DNA from: Lithospermum erythrorhizon
Lineage: Eukaryota > Streptophyta > Magnoliopsida > Boraginales > Boraginaceae
Direction of reading: 5' to 3'
Assembly (NCBI GenBank): GCA_019722365.1
Contig: JADFUC010002119.1
Coordinates: 140,488-204,487 of the forward strand
DNA length: 64,000 nucleotides
Under the pieces are notes generated by a model, which did no database searches, was not told where the DNA came from, and saw nothing but the letters and a program-made list of their open reading frames with translations. The translations under genes were made by a program, and so were the position numbers. Within the stretch, counting starts at the first letter, position 1; each line of letters opens with the position of its first letter. Positions 12,705-24,361 of the stretch are shown in pieces.

Positions 12705-13019
12705 TTTCGAATACCATGACTCACGCATTAATTTTAATAATGTTAGTTTCTCTACAATAATGTTGTATTCTTTTTATTTATTTAATTCTAAATAATTTCA
12801 ATAATGTCAGATTCTTATTGTGTATTAATTTCGAATAATTTTAGATTCTCTACCATAAATGTTAGATTCTCTTTTTATCAGAAGAATAATGGATATTGAA
12901 TAATCGAGTTTGTCAGTATTGATAATTGGTAAATTAATATTATGTTGATAGTTGTTGCAATTGGTAATTTTGTTTACATTTGTTGGTATATTTGATAAAG
13001 TAGTTATATTCGGAAGCTT
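12705..13019. other. AT-rich spacer, nothing recognised
   Basis: Contains the repeated words ATTAATTTCGAATA (twice) and TTAGATTCTCTA. Otherwise nothing that can be annotated. Confidence 0.5.
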
Positions 13020-13870
13020 AATAGTTAAACAGCTGGTTTAGAATGCTTGAATAGTTGTCGCTTGAATAGCTGGAATTGTTGTCAGAATAATTTGAAGAGT
13101 TTAAATCGCTGTTCTTGGAATAGTTTGCTGCATGCGTTGTCATGTTGAATATCATGGAATATAGTTGAATAGTTGATTAATCATCGCTTGAATAGTTTAT
13201 ATTTATGCTAAATATACCTAATAGCTTGATTAATCATTAGTTTATATTATGTTGAATACAATGAAGATTAATCAATAAATAGTTTACTATAAGAACACTA
13301 AACCAATAATAGCTGAATAGTCAATAGTTGAATATAAGTTTAATATTTACTATACAAACAGTCTACATAATGAGTTAATATGTTTGAATATAGTTTAATA
13401 TAGTTGAATGTTGAATGGTCAAAAACAATGATTAAATGTCTTCCACTTATAAATTTAAATATGCCCACTCTTTCCCCTGGCTCAAATATAGCAATAACTA
13501 TAAATAAAAAATACCAACCTTTGTTTATTATTTTATTAATATTTAATATTCTAAATATTAGCGAACAATTGATAAACTGGTAACATTTGAATGCTGAAAT
13601 AGTTATATCTCGAGTAGTTATATCGAGTAGTTAATATATTTTGGAATAGTTGATTAGTTGTCGCTTGAATAGTTTATATGAAAGAATATTAAATATACAG
13701 TTTTAATACTTAACATAGTTGAATAGTCACAGCCGAATATAGTTTAATAATGAAGGAATAATAGCTTATACCTTTTAGTCATAGCTGTAATATTTAATAT
13801 AGTCAAGTTGCTTAGTCATTTGAAATATTGAACTGTTGTCGCTGACATAAAATATTTCTAATGTTTCATC
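13020..13870. repeat. Dispersed GAATAGTT / TTGAATAGTTG repeat field
   Basis: The word GAATAGTT, with TTGAATA and GAATATAGTT variants, recurs more than a dozen times at irregular spacing. A longer unit, GAATAGTTGATTAGTTGTCG followed by CTTGAATAGTTTAT, appears near 13165 and 13640 with small changes. A thinner scatter of the same word continues at 14590-14760. This is an old, degenerate minisatellite or a repeat-rich LTR interior. It is not coding. Confidence 0.6.
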
Positions 13871-15450
13871 CGAATGCTGATGGCACGTGGTGGTAATATA
13901 AACTGTTTAACTCAGCCGACTCCAAAAGTCGAGGACTTCCGTATCAGATAGTTGTTTTGACGACTTCCGTCCTTCCAGATAGTAGAAGTCGGGCCCCCCA
14001 AAGACGACATCGCTTGTTACACGGGGCCGGGCAATACTGCTTCAGATCACTGCATGGCGAGACGACCACTCAGATCCTCATAACTGCCTCAACATTTTAT
14101 TTATATCCCATGACCATCAGAACTCCCAGATCACCTAAAAAAACACTTTATGAACCATTTGATTGTTTATTGTTTTCTAGACAGGCAATTACAAAAAGAA
14201 CTTGTTTGGTTGCTGTGCTCCAACTGATATTCGAAATAGACCCACGGTATCGCCTCACGGTTAGGAAGACTGGCGGGTAATCGACATGTGGTTCACACAG
14301 CGCAAGAATGGCTGTCGCGGTACCGTCCGATCGGGAGCGCATTCGCCTATCGATCGCCCCGACGAATGATCGACCATTCCTGAGCAAGTCATTGGTCGAC
14401 CGTCAAGCCGAGGAGGTAAGAAATAAATATTTGTTTTAATTTTTGGTCTGGGAACATCTGAAGAATTTAAACAACGCATTCTTAAATGGCATCAGGCATA
14501 CTGTCCACAATTTGTCATGGGAATAGTGTCTGCTATCAGTGAGCTATAAATTAAAGTTAGCACTTAAATCTTATATTGAATGAGCAGAATGACTGGTGAA
14601 TAGTCGCAGAATGGCAATATTTATATTGCTGAAGTCAGTTTTGAATTATGCCTGTGGAATAGTTTATGTTGTGGAATATTCTGTTTCAGTTTACGATCAG
14701 TGGAATAGTTTAGTTTAGCTTATGATCAGGAATGGCTGCGATTAGTTTTTGGCGATTGTGAAACGATTGTCAATGGTCAGAATGAACGCTGTGAATCCAC
14801 CTAACAGCCACACTGCGAACATCAGAATAGCCTACGGTTGTAATGATCAGAATCTTAAAAAAACATATAAGACAGAGCCTAGAATATGTACTGAGATCTA
14901 AGATCCGTGGTCAAGCCTGACTCCCACCAGAGTTCTGAGAAAACCGGGAAGAAAGAGGCGTTATGCGGTTAGATTTGACTCAGTTGAGCCTACCGGCCTA
15001 CCAAGTTATGTTTACATGCCACTGAAGACTTAAACAGACGAAATAGCTGTTTACATTTGTTATGATTGAATAGTTATTTGCAAAAGTTGGTGCTATCCGT
15101 GGATCCGCTTTTATCTAACTTATGATTTGGCAGACCTGGGATGAATTAAAATTCCCAAATGAGACGTAGTCCACATGACTAAGAATAAAAACGAGACAAA
15201 GACTTATTAAAAAGCGCACTTAAGATTCCAACCATGGGCTATTTAAAACCCAGCCTTACAATATGTTATATGTTTTAAATTGAATCCCATATTCATCAAT
15301 TAACTAGTAAACGACCCATCACACGTTAATATGTATTTGCAGGTCATAAACTCTTTACTTTACATGTAATAGCCCAAAAAGATAGTCACCATTGAATGTA
15401 TACATATCCACTAATTCAAGATAACCAAACTAGAAAACATTTTAAATGAG
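13871..15450. other. Intergenic DNA, no supported gene
   Basis: A GC-richer patch at 13910-14420 carries overlapping frames on both strands (13957-14280 plus, 14148-14479 minus). Frames open in several directions at once usually mean few stop codons from higher GC rather than a gene. No motif is recognised. The word CCGACTCC at about 13917 is the reverse complement of the GGAGTCGG word repeated at 20 kb. Confidence 0.4.
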
Positions 15451-15465
15451 ATTAGACTGGACCGC

Positions 15466-15755
15466 CTTCCCTGCTCCAACTTAACTGCCTCCATACCCGT
15501 CTAATGAATGCACTTCCCAGATGGACCAGATCGACCCTCGTTCTCCATATTAGCCCTGCCTCCCGAACGGCCCCATTTTAAGAGATTTGACCAGACTCGC
15601 CCACCTGCCTCTTTATTATTGTTATACCATTTGAATTAAAACCCATCCCATCCTGCCTCAGGTTAGAAAACCCGTCTCCATCCCGCCTCCTTTTGTAGTG
15701 TTATACTATTTGACCATTGTTTAAATACCACTCCATCCTGCCTCCAGACCGCTTT
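15466..15755 (-). repeat. CCTGCCTCC / CCCGTCTCC repeat field (left inverted partner)
   Basis: CTGCCTCC, CCGCCTCC and CCCGTCTCCATCCCGCCTCC-type words recur at least seven times. The reverse complement of GAAAACCCGTCTCCATCC matches GGATGGAGACGGGTTTTC near 19277 exactly over 18 bases. This field and the one at 19.2-20.4 kb are therefore the same repeat family in opposite orientations. Arrays like this are typical of subterminal regions of plant DNA transposons. Confidence 0.55.
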
Positions 15756-18700
15756 ATCAGAATAACTTTAAAAACAATGATTGGAAACACTGAACAATAA
15801 AAACACCCCACAACCCTAAAAATTAATCCAAAACCAACCCAGCACATTATCATCAAAACTCTAATGATAATCCACAATTGTTAGTGATATCTCTATGAAT
15901 CACTAATTATAACCCAGCCGTTATGTCATTATTCCTGCCTAATTGTTCAATACATTCATTTATCGTGATATTAATCAAGTATAATAGCATTCAATAATAC
16001 GGTCAACTGGTGAAAACCATCTGATATCATTGGATGAGTGTCAAAATAGAAATGTCTCGAAGAAAGTCAGTTTATTTAAGAATTATTGAGTGATATTCCA
16101 CACGGGTCTACCTTTGTTCCCGATGTATTCCTAATCGGTATCAAATAACGCATCTAAGTTATGCCTGGTTTCGTGGATAACATCCACCCAGTGAGACGAC
16201 GCTTCAATTTGGGACGCCTACCTCCTGGGCCTGAGAAACATCAATTATCCTCCTCGCTCTGGCTCAAAACGTAAAATACATGCTTGTGTCAATAATTGCA
16301 TGTTGTTTTACAAAGAAACAAAAATGTTGACTGCAAGCGACGGATTAAACGTAGGCCGCATCAAGGCCGAAAGGCGCTGTATACTTACCACTCAGTCCTT
16401 CAACGACATATATGTTTGCCAACGTCGAACACAAACAGCCCGGCCGGACGACTCACCCGGTGGACGGGTGTCGCTGCGGGAAGCACCTCACGCAACCCAC
16501 CAGCATTTTCACGAGCCGAGGAAATGTTCGCATCGGGTCATCGCTATGAATACGGTTTTGAACCGCTTGGCAGCCATTAAGGCCAATATTCTTCATGGCC
16601 GCGATAACTACACTGTACAAAAATCCCTGGATAGATATTGTACGAATGGGCGAACCATATATGTTCTTATCACACTCATACCAGGCCAAAATCCTTAGAT
16701 GAGCATTATGTTTTCCTCCGACCTTTGATCACGAGCCGCCATATTGAGCCGCGGAGTCATTCAGACCTCGATGCATCGAACTTAACACAATTTCAAATAC
16801 GAAGCGTTTACGCTGACGACAGCGATTTTCCCGCATATGGAATGTTATCCGTCATAATACGGAGTTTAGCTGTCAGACATGGAAAATACTCGAGCATTTC
16901 GACTCGGGCACGGTCGAAACATCAGCGAGCCTGGATTGCCACCGGGCCCATTCTTTACGGACATCCCTTTAGAATGCAAAATGCATTTAGAAGGGTCGCA
17001 CTTATCTGAACCATAAGGTTCACTGATTGGTTTTATAATGCGTATGCTGCTGGTTGGATCCTCATGTTCTATGAAGGTCAATATTCCGACCATGGGACGC
17101 TGGGTACAATGCTCATCATAATCAAAGCAAGAAAAGTTATTTCTGGAATCGAGTTATTGGTCAAACTCGACAATAACATCGACTTCCATGCACACTGGCA
17201 GTTAACAACGGAAAAATTTATCAGATAATCAGAATGATGTTCCGAATATCAAGATAACTTTAGGCTCGACATCGGTGATTCATTGTTCGAGACCGTAGTC
17301 GCATGCAATGAGAAAACATAAACCAAAGCTACTTATACTTTGAACCCAGGCAATGCAGGAAAGATTCGAGGAAAATGTTGTCCCGCCTACAATTAATTCG
17401 ATGGATACGCTTTCAAACATCAGTAAGATGCGCAAGAAATGTGGAATTCTAAATGACTAAAAAGTCAGCGATGTTCATATTATTGTCCAACGGTTATTTT
17501 CTCTAGCACCTTCATCTCCCCGCCTAATCCTATACGTGGGAAACAATCAGCAGAGTGGTGTTATTTCTTTCATGATTTATCATCAACAATTTAAATGTGG
17601 AACGGTGGAGTACTCATAATATTACCGAGATTAATTTGTAAGATGGAAAAGATCTTCCCACCTTCCTTTTGACGTAATCGAACACCTACCGACAAGACAT
17701 ATGAAACTTTTACATGGAGTGTCCCGTAAAGATGATGGATGTACCCTTTCAGTCATGAAGTTTTTACTTTTATTGTATTTTCATATAACACATTTAGTCA
17801 TCTAACTAACCTTACAAATGTTTGCATATTTGCATCAAGAAATCGTAAGTGCAAAAGTGTAACACTAAGTGGTCAATACGGTAGGCATATTTGGTCAAAG
17901 AAGCTTCAAACTTTAGTTCAAATGTACTGAGGTGCGATTGAAACAACTTAAATCAAGAAAATAATACCCGCACGGACGGACGACTAACTCGCTTGCCATT
18001 GTTTCATTACCCAAAAAGACGCATAACGCTTGTAAGCATGATATTGGATTGAAGAACTATACAACACCGTCATGCTCATGAATTGAAACCTCTGAAGTGT
18101 ATTATTTATATTTCAATTATCAAATCTTACGTTGATATAATACTTTAACTAAACGCAAAACTTTGTTTATGACCTACCATGATTGGCTCGATTAGTCAAC
18201 TCACGCGACGTATACGCAGTAAATCATGACGTTACTCACACTTCAATAATGGTTTCAAAAGTATGTATCGAATATTACGTGGACACACACGACACCGGTA
18301 ATCCTTTCTAGGGTCCCACACCGTAAAATCAAAAAGGTATAAAGGCACGCAAGCCTAACGGCAATTATTTTGATATCAGCAGATGCATTTGGTAATAAAA
18401 TTTACAATAGCGAAATGGGTTATGGTTCATGCTACTAAGATTTATTTAATCAGTGCTGACTACTAGCGCCCTTTTTGTAGAGGATACCTGGTTGCCCGAT
18501 GCTCCAGTTACTACACCTGTCGCCCCTTCAAATGTTTTGGTTCGACATTAGCAAAAAGACGCAAAGCTTGCATCCAAGAATGGAATGGTTCAAATCAAAC
18601 ACAAAAGCGTAGTCTCTGAAGATGACCAGCCATCCCAAAGATCCCGTGCACACAAGAAAATAGTCCTTATGTATCACGCAGTCGAGATCATGACAAACAA

Positions 18701-19150
18701 AATGAACGCTAGAAGTCGAAATGGCTTGACTCGATATGCAAATGGATGCCTCCGCTGATATCGAGAGCCCGCTAAGAACAACAACCTCCTCCTCGCTCAA
18801 TGACTAATCAATGACGCTGCTGCCATTAACCGGCGCTTAGTTGTTGTCAAGAGACCACGACGTGGTATCCGATCATGGAGATGGTCTGATTACAAGTCGA
18901 CTATCCCCGAACGCTGCTCATGACGAATACGATGGTGGAAGACGACTGGACGGATTATCATTAGTCAAATATTTTAAGCCATGGCTATATAGTAATTTGC
19001 AACTTGTATTAACTTCATAATAAATGCAATAAATGAGTGAGGTATTTTGTATTTAATACTACTGCATCGTTCAAACCTGATGGTGTATTTATTGAAGTCA
19101 CATCAGGTTTATAACAGTGGAGTCTGCTCCGCAAATCAGATCTTTTTTTT
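15756..19150. other. Interior between inverted repeat fields, unrecognised
   Basis: The stretch has long GC-richer parts (16.2-17.1 kb and 18.4-18.9 kb) with several overlapping frames, for example 132 codons at 16300-16698, 123 codons at 16638-17009 and 90 codons on minus at 18528-18800. None has a motif I recognise. If the flanking inverted repeats mark a DNA transposon, this is where a degraded transposase would lie. I could not confirm any transposase domain. Confidence 0.3.
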
Positions 19151-19181
19151 CAGCTTCAAATGATAGAGTCTTTGGATAGGC

Positions 19182-19345
19182 ACAAGACGGAGACGGGGTT
19201 TGGGAATAAATGTCCGCACACTTTGCGTAACGGGAGACTCGACGGAGAGACGGTACTGTGAACAAATCTGAGACCTGGATGGAGACGGGTTTTCAACTTC
19301 AGATTTCCCGCCCTCCTACAAAATTGAGGGAAATTCAAAAAAGCA
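19182..19345 (+). repeat. GGAGACGGG repeat field, first part (right inverted partner)
   Basis: Contains GACGGAGACGGGGTTTGGG, CGACGGAGAGACGG, GGATGGAGACGGGTTTTC and AAATGGAGACAGG. The sequence at 20102, TGGAGACGGGGTTTGGGAG, repeats the first of these, which links this block to the one at 20.0-20.4 kb. Confidence 0.55.
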
Positions 19346-20040
19346 ACTTTCAAATGGAGACAGGATTCCAGAATCTCATTCCCTATATATATCTCACATT
19401 ATCATCATTCCAACCATTTTTTTCCCCAAACCCACCACATAATATCATTCTTTTTTATGTTATTAATTTACCTATAATTTTATTCTCTACTAACATTAAA
19501 TTTTATTTTTATTTCAGAGGTCACTTTAAAGAGGTAACGCATTAATACTTGAATCAATTTTTTTTATTTCCCTCAGATGTCATTTATATTTGTTAATATA
19601 TTTGTAATTTGAGACGCATTTTGTTGTAGTGGAAATACTATATTCAAGTTTCGAAATAAGTAATTGATTTTTATTAATTTTAGGCTGAATGTTCATGGTT
19701 ACATAGTTCAATGTTTGATGTTTATATGAATTAATACGCTTGATATTTTATGCGAATTGCTTGATGTTTATATAAGAATATGTTTGATATGTATTTGTTC
19801 TATGAAATTGTTATATTTTTTATATTTGAATCTTTTGATGTTTTAAGGCCGTTTGTACGGAAGCTGGATGAATTTAAACTTTTGATATTTGTTTTTACTA
19901 TTTGATGGTTTTGCGTCATGTTCTCACATGGCAACCTGGGCCGCTTTTTATAAAATTGCAAACGCCGCTGGATTGACGGTCCGAGACACGAGTTTGAATT
20001 TCCTCAAGATCGGCCTTCGAATGAACCCAGTCGGTATATG

Positions 20041-20362
20041 CGGAGTCGGAACAGAGACGGCTCGGAGTCATTCTAATGCGGAGTCGGATTTCTACCTGCA
20101 TGGAGACGGGGTTTGGGAGTCGATGACATTTATATCATGTGGAGTCACGGAGTCGGTTCTATGGAGTCGGCCTGGCCGGTTAAATGGAGACGTTTGCGCC
20201 GGTTTATGGAGACGGTCAGAGACGCCTGTAAAGACACGGTCAGGTCGGCCCGAGGAGTCGGAACGAAGTCGGTACGTGAGAGACCAAGCCGTTTTGGGCG
20301 TTGACAATGAGCCGGTCGGCTCGAAATATGCGGGTTGAGCTTTGAGTCGGAATGGAGTCGGG
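20041..20362 (+). repeat. GAGTCGG / GAGACGG degenerate minisatellite
   Basis: The heptamer GAGTCGG occurs seven times and GAGACGG three times in about 320 bp, usually preceded by ATG or CG. The GC content is far above the flanks, which leaves a 149-codon frame open across part of it (19889-20338). That frame is best read as a by-product of the repeat. Related reverse-complement words lie at 15.5-15.75 kb. Confidence 0.6.
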
Positions 20363-20469
20363 TATTGATTTAGAGACGCATAAAGCCGTCATGCCACTTG
20401 ACTCCAACCTGCCTCCAATTGAGTCAATGTACTCGGATCTGGACGCCTCTTTCTGTTCGCATTTCTAGA

Positions 20470-22013
20470 ATGGACGTTACTTTGATGAAGTAATAAAAAC
20501 ATTCCCAGTAACTCTAGTGTCTAACTAAATTCTTTCTTGAAATAATTTGAAGTTACTTCACGAGTTTCTAATTTATCATTTGATTTGAAAATAGTTCAAG
20601 AATGTGAAGATATTTTGAGGGTTATCATTTTTTCAAGGGTTTAAAAATGATAAAAATATTGTGTTAATGTGTAAATATGAAAAAATATAATAATTAATAA
20701 AATATTTGATTTTTTGTTAAGAGACTCAATTGATAGTTAAGAAAAATTTAAAACCTAAATGGAGACATCAAAATTAAATATTCAATTGATATTTAAAAGA
20801 AACTTTAAAATTCTAACGTCAGCTCACCATTACATAAATAATACTGCCGCCATCTGAAATTTTAGTGCGTGTATGCTTTTTTTCAACTAAATAATAAGAC
20901 TTTAATCATTAATATAATTGTAGTTGGGAACAAAACATTTACTCTCAAGTTTCAAAATAGATGATTGTTTAAATAAAAAAATGTTTTATTAAGTGATAGT
21001 GAAAAGCTATATTATATCAGAAAAGTTATCTAAAACTACAGATTATAAAGTTATAATGGCACAAACAATTAATTGTCGAAAAAGAATTTTTTTTATAAAA
21101 TGATCATAAATTTTAAAGTACGTAACAAGATTGTGTTTATCATACTAATTTCCGAATCTTTATCTTTAAGACAAAGTGAAACTAATGGATGAAGCAGTAA
21201 ATCGTGTGTATCTCAGAGAGAATAATTGAGTTTTCTGGAGCTTAGACAGAGAGAACATTGCAAATGAGAAAAAATCTGTCTGGTAAAAATTGGTTTTTTG
21301 TCGTTTTAGGGCTACTCACCTAAAATATATTTTTTAATTTGTCGCTCTAATAATTACATTACGATTAAGAAATAAATTAAAAGTTATATTGAAAAATATG
21401 AAATGTCAATTTATTTAAAATATATCATTGGTTGGTTGATGAAAAAATTAGCCAAAATACATCAAAAATATGTAATTATAACTTCTAAAAGATGAAACAG
21501 CCCAATCTTAGTGCCACAAAATTTTAATAAAGTATCAGACTTACGTAGATTACGCTATCGATTAAGCCATGGTACGACCCAAGCAAGCAAAAATAAAGTT
21601 AAAACGAAGATTAAATTCATTTAAAACAGATAAAAAACAATAGAAGATAAGGCTTACAAAATTATTGTAAGCACCCAAATAAGACTCATTGGAAATATAG
21701 AAGTATAACTTTCTATGATAGAATGACAAATATTTTGAAACAAAAAATTAATGCTAGAACGATAAATAAATAAAAACGGAGGTAGTATATGTCATCACTT
21801 TATAAATTATTTTTGGATAAATAAAATTGATTTAGATCTAAAAAGATAAATGTGTATCATCATAATAACGTATTATTCACATAAATTTTTAAAAAATTGT
21901 TATCATATGAAGCAATAAATGTTCCCATATCATATCGTACGTAACACTAAAAAAACTGAAGTGAAAAACGTTGATGCTAGCCGGTTATAAAAGAAATAAA
22001 TCAATGAAAGGAT
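20470..22013. other. AT-rich intergenic DNA upstream of the DUF2828 gene
   Basis: No coding region. At 21771-21789 the words AAAAACGGAGGTAGTA resemble one end of a Stowaway-type MITE. I found no matching CTCCCTCCGT start upstream, so it is not called as an element. Confidence 0.5.
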
Positions 22014-22428
22014 AAAATATGATGAGTAGCCTCCAAGAAAAATTCCTAATATAATGCCTACTTAATATCACTCAATTTATTTGACATTATCAATTATTTT
22101 AATTATTAGTCTAAACAATCACATATATTCGAAAACAATATATGCCAATAAATCAAAATTTATTATCTAATTAAAGTTTCAATTGTTATCTTAAATTATG
22201 TAGATTACATCTAAAATTAATGGAGGACAATTTACAAAATTTGTATACATAGTTAATGAAATAATTTTAATCTAAACAATCAATTATATTCATCAATATT
22301 AATTAAAAAATACATATTATTAAACACTACCCACCTAACATATAGGCAATAAATGAAAAGATAAAAATTAAAATATGATGAGTAACCTCCAAGTAAAAAT
22401 TCCTAATATAATGCCTACTAAATATCAG
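22014..22428 (+). repeat. Pair of ~59-bp direct repeats in the DUF2828 upstream region
   Basis: AAAATATGATGAGTAGCCTCC and following bases at 22014-22072 recur at 22370-22428, offset by 356 bp, with a handful of substitutions. Both copies contain TTCCTAATATAATGCCTACT. The second copy ends about 150 bp before the DUF2828 start codon, so the duplication lies in the likely promoter. Confidence 0.75.
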
Positions 22429-22498
22429 TCACAAATGAAATCGTCACAACCAATCTCTCACAGTTGTGCCTCTTGTATCAAAACAATTCAAAAACCAT

Positions 22499-22510
22499 AA
22501 TATATATAAA
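22499..22510 (+). promoter_or_regulatory. Probable TATA box of the DUF2828 gene
   Basis: AATATATATAAACC lies about 75-85 bp before the start codon at 22583. This is a normal distance for a plant TATA box followed by a 5' leader of about 45-50 bases. It is the only strong TATA-like word between the direct repeat and the ATG. No start site was measured. Confidence 0.45.
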
Positions 22511-22582
22511 CCCTAATAATTCCTCATACTCACCTAACATATCGCATTTGCTGTGTTTAGGTAGTGTGATTCTGTGTGAACA

Positions 22583-24361
22583 ATGTCTCCACCACCAAGC
22601 CTCCTAGGCCCACCAGAAATTCAAAGTATTGGCTTTAGTTTTTTCGAAGGAGCAACAAAAAAACCAAAAATGGGGGTCACAGAAAACAACTCGGCTACGT
22701 ATTTAGCTTCTGGAAACCCATGTTTGGATTTCTTCTTCCACGTCGTCCCCGATACGCCCCGAGAGGAAGTGGTTGGAAGGCTACAAGTGGCCTGGAATCA
22801 TGATCCATTAACAACGTTGAAACTTATATGTCACCTGAGAGGGGTCCGGGGCACGGGAAAGTGCGATAAAGGAGGCTTCTACACGGCTGCATTATGGTTG
22901 CATGAAAACCACCCCAAAACGTTGTCCATAAACGTACCTCAAATCGCGGATTTCGGATACTTTAAGGACATGATGGAGATTCTGTATAGGATCATTGAAG
23001 GCCCTGACGTTAGGGAAGCGGAAGAGATGAAGTGGGAGGAGAGAAAATGTGAGATTCTGGAGTCGAAAAGGGATCGAAAAAAACATGGAAAGGGTCAAGC
23101 AAAGGCGAAAATGGAGAGATTGAAGAAGATAGTAGAGAAGGCCAAGAAAGCTATAGAGATATATAGCCGAAATGAGAATTATAGGTTTTTGCATGATTCT
23201 ATCTCGGATCTTTTTGCGAAGCTTTTGAAAAAAGATTTAGAAAATTTGAATGATGGTAATTTGAAAGAAATTGGCTTAGCATCAAAATGGTGCCCTTCTC
23301 TTGATTCCTCATATGATAGATCGACACTCATGTGTGAGAGCTTGGCTAGGAAAATGTTCCCCAAAGGCGATTTCATGGAGTATGAGGACATGGAGGACAG
23401 ACATTATGCGTACAGGGTCCGAGATAGATTAAGGAAAGAAGTTCTTGTTCCATTACATAAGGCCCTGGAATTGCCAGAGGTCTACATATGTGCTAAGAAA
23501 TGGGACGAACTTCCTTACAATCGTGTCCCCTCAATCGCGATGAAGAACTACTATAATCTGTTCTTTAAGCACGATAAGGAGCGATTCGAGAAGTATCTCT
23601 TGGATGTGAAGAGTGGGAAGACTACAATTGCAGCAGGGGCATTGCTCCCTCATGAGATTATTGCTCAAGTAGATGATCCCGAAGCTGTTGAAGTAGCTGA
23701 GCTTCAATGGAAACGAATGGTCGATGATATTGCCAAAAAGGGCTCATTAGAAAATTGTATGGCAATTTGTGATGTTTCTAGTAGTATGAGCGGGACGCCA
23801 ATGGAGGTTTCGGTGGCTCTTGGTCTTTTGATTTCGGAACTGAGTGAAGTTCCCTGGAAAAACAAGTTGATAACATTCAGCGAGAATCCTGAGTTTCATG
23901 TAATCGAAGGGGATAGTCTGAAGAAGAAGACAAATTTTATTCGTCGTATGGAATGGGGTGGGAATACTGATTTCCAGAAAGTCTTTGATCAAATTCTTAA
24001 GGTTGCTGTTAGGGGAAAATTGAGGGAAGATCAAATGATAAGTAGGTTATTTGTATTTAGTGATATGGAGTTCGATCAAGCATCGTCGAGTTCCAGCAGA
24101 TGGGAGACTGATTATCAAGCAATTCAGAGGAAATTTCATGCTAAAGGGTATCAAAATGTCCCTGAAATTGTGTTTTGGAACCTCAGGAATTCGCGTGCAA
24201 CTCCGGTGCCTAGTACTCAGCCTGGAGTCGCTCTTGTTAGCGGCTTTTCGAAGAATCTGGTCTCTGTCTTTTTGGAAGAGGGGGGAATTATGAGCCCTGA
24301 AGCTGTGATGCTGCAATCTATTTCAGGGGAAGAGTATCAGAAACTTGTAGTTTATGATTGA
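22583..24361 (+). CDS. DUF2828 family protein with C-terminal von Willebrand factor A-like domain
   Basis: An intronless frame of 592 residues. The N-terminal region has the family signature: SGNPCLDFFFHVVPDTP near residue 43, then the DPLTTLKLICHLRGVRGTGK block and a YTAALWLHENHP block. A lysine- and glutamate-rich, probably coiled segment follows at about 150-200, and the VPSIAMKNYYNLFFKHD block comes at about 315. From about residue 393 there is a vWA-like fold: the metal-site motif D397-x-S399-x-S401 in CDVSSSMSG, T462 in GGNTDF and D494 in FVFSDMEFD, so all three metal-binding loops are kept. Length and order agree with intact plant DUF2828 proteins. Molecular function is unknown; metal-dependent protein binding is an inference from the vWA fold. 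The start fits a TATA box upstream and an ACAATGTC context. There is no signal peptide or membrane span. The gene converges on the ASCH gene, 1.4 kb away. Confidence 0.93.
   Translation: MSPPPSLLGPPEIQSIGFSFFEGATKKPKMGVTENNSATYLASGNPCLDFFFHVVPDTPREEVVGRLQVAWNHDPLTTLKLICHLRGVRGTGKCDKGGFYTAALWLHENHPKTLSINVPQIADFGYFKDMMEILYRIIEGPDVREAEEMKWEERKCEILESKRDRKKHGKGQAKAKMERLKKIVEKAKKAIEIYSRNENYRFLHDSISDLFAKLLKKDLENLNDGNLKEIGLASKWCPSLDSSYDRSTLMCESLARKMFPKGDFMEYEDMEDRHYAYRVRDRLRKEVLVPLHKALELPEVYICAKKWDELPYNRVPSIAMKNYYNLFFKHDKERFEKYLLDVKSGKTTIAAGALLPHEIIAQVDDPEAVEVAELQWKRMVDDIAKKGSLENCMAICDVSSSMSGTPMEVSVALGLLISELSEVPWKNKLITFSENPEFHVIEGDSLKKKTNFIRRMEWGGNTDFQKVFDQILKVAVRGKLREDQMISRLFVFSDMEFDQASSSSSRWETDYQAIQRKFHAKGYQNVPEIVFWNLRNSRATPVPSTQPGVALVSGFSKNLVSVFLEEGGIMSPEAVMLQSISGEEYQKLVVYD

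Noticed and set aside
16296..17093. Cluster of long overlapping frames (94, 132, 123 and 75 codons)
   Set aside because: They overlap on both strands in a GC-richer patch, show no known motif and use different frames without plausible splice sites. Best explained by fewer stop codons in GC-rich DNA.
18370..18810. Possible C-terminus of a Mutator-type transposase
   Set aside because: A plus-strand reading with DAPVTTPVAPSNVLVRH followed by basic residues resembles the proline and K/R-rich tail of such proteins, but no DDE or SWIM-type zinc block precedes it. Too weak to call.
19889..20338. 149-codon plus-strand frame
   Set aside because: It runs largely through the GAGTCGG/GAGACGG repeat array, and frames are open on the minus strand too. 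Repeat by-product.
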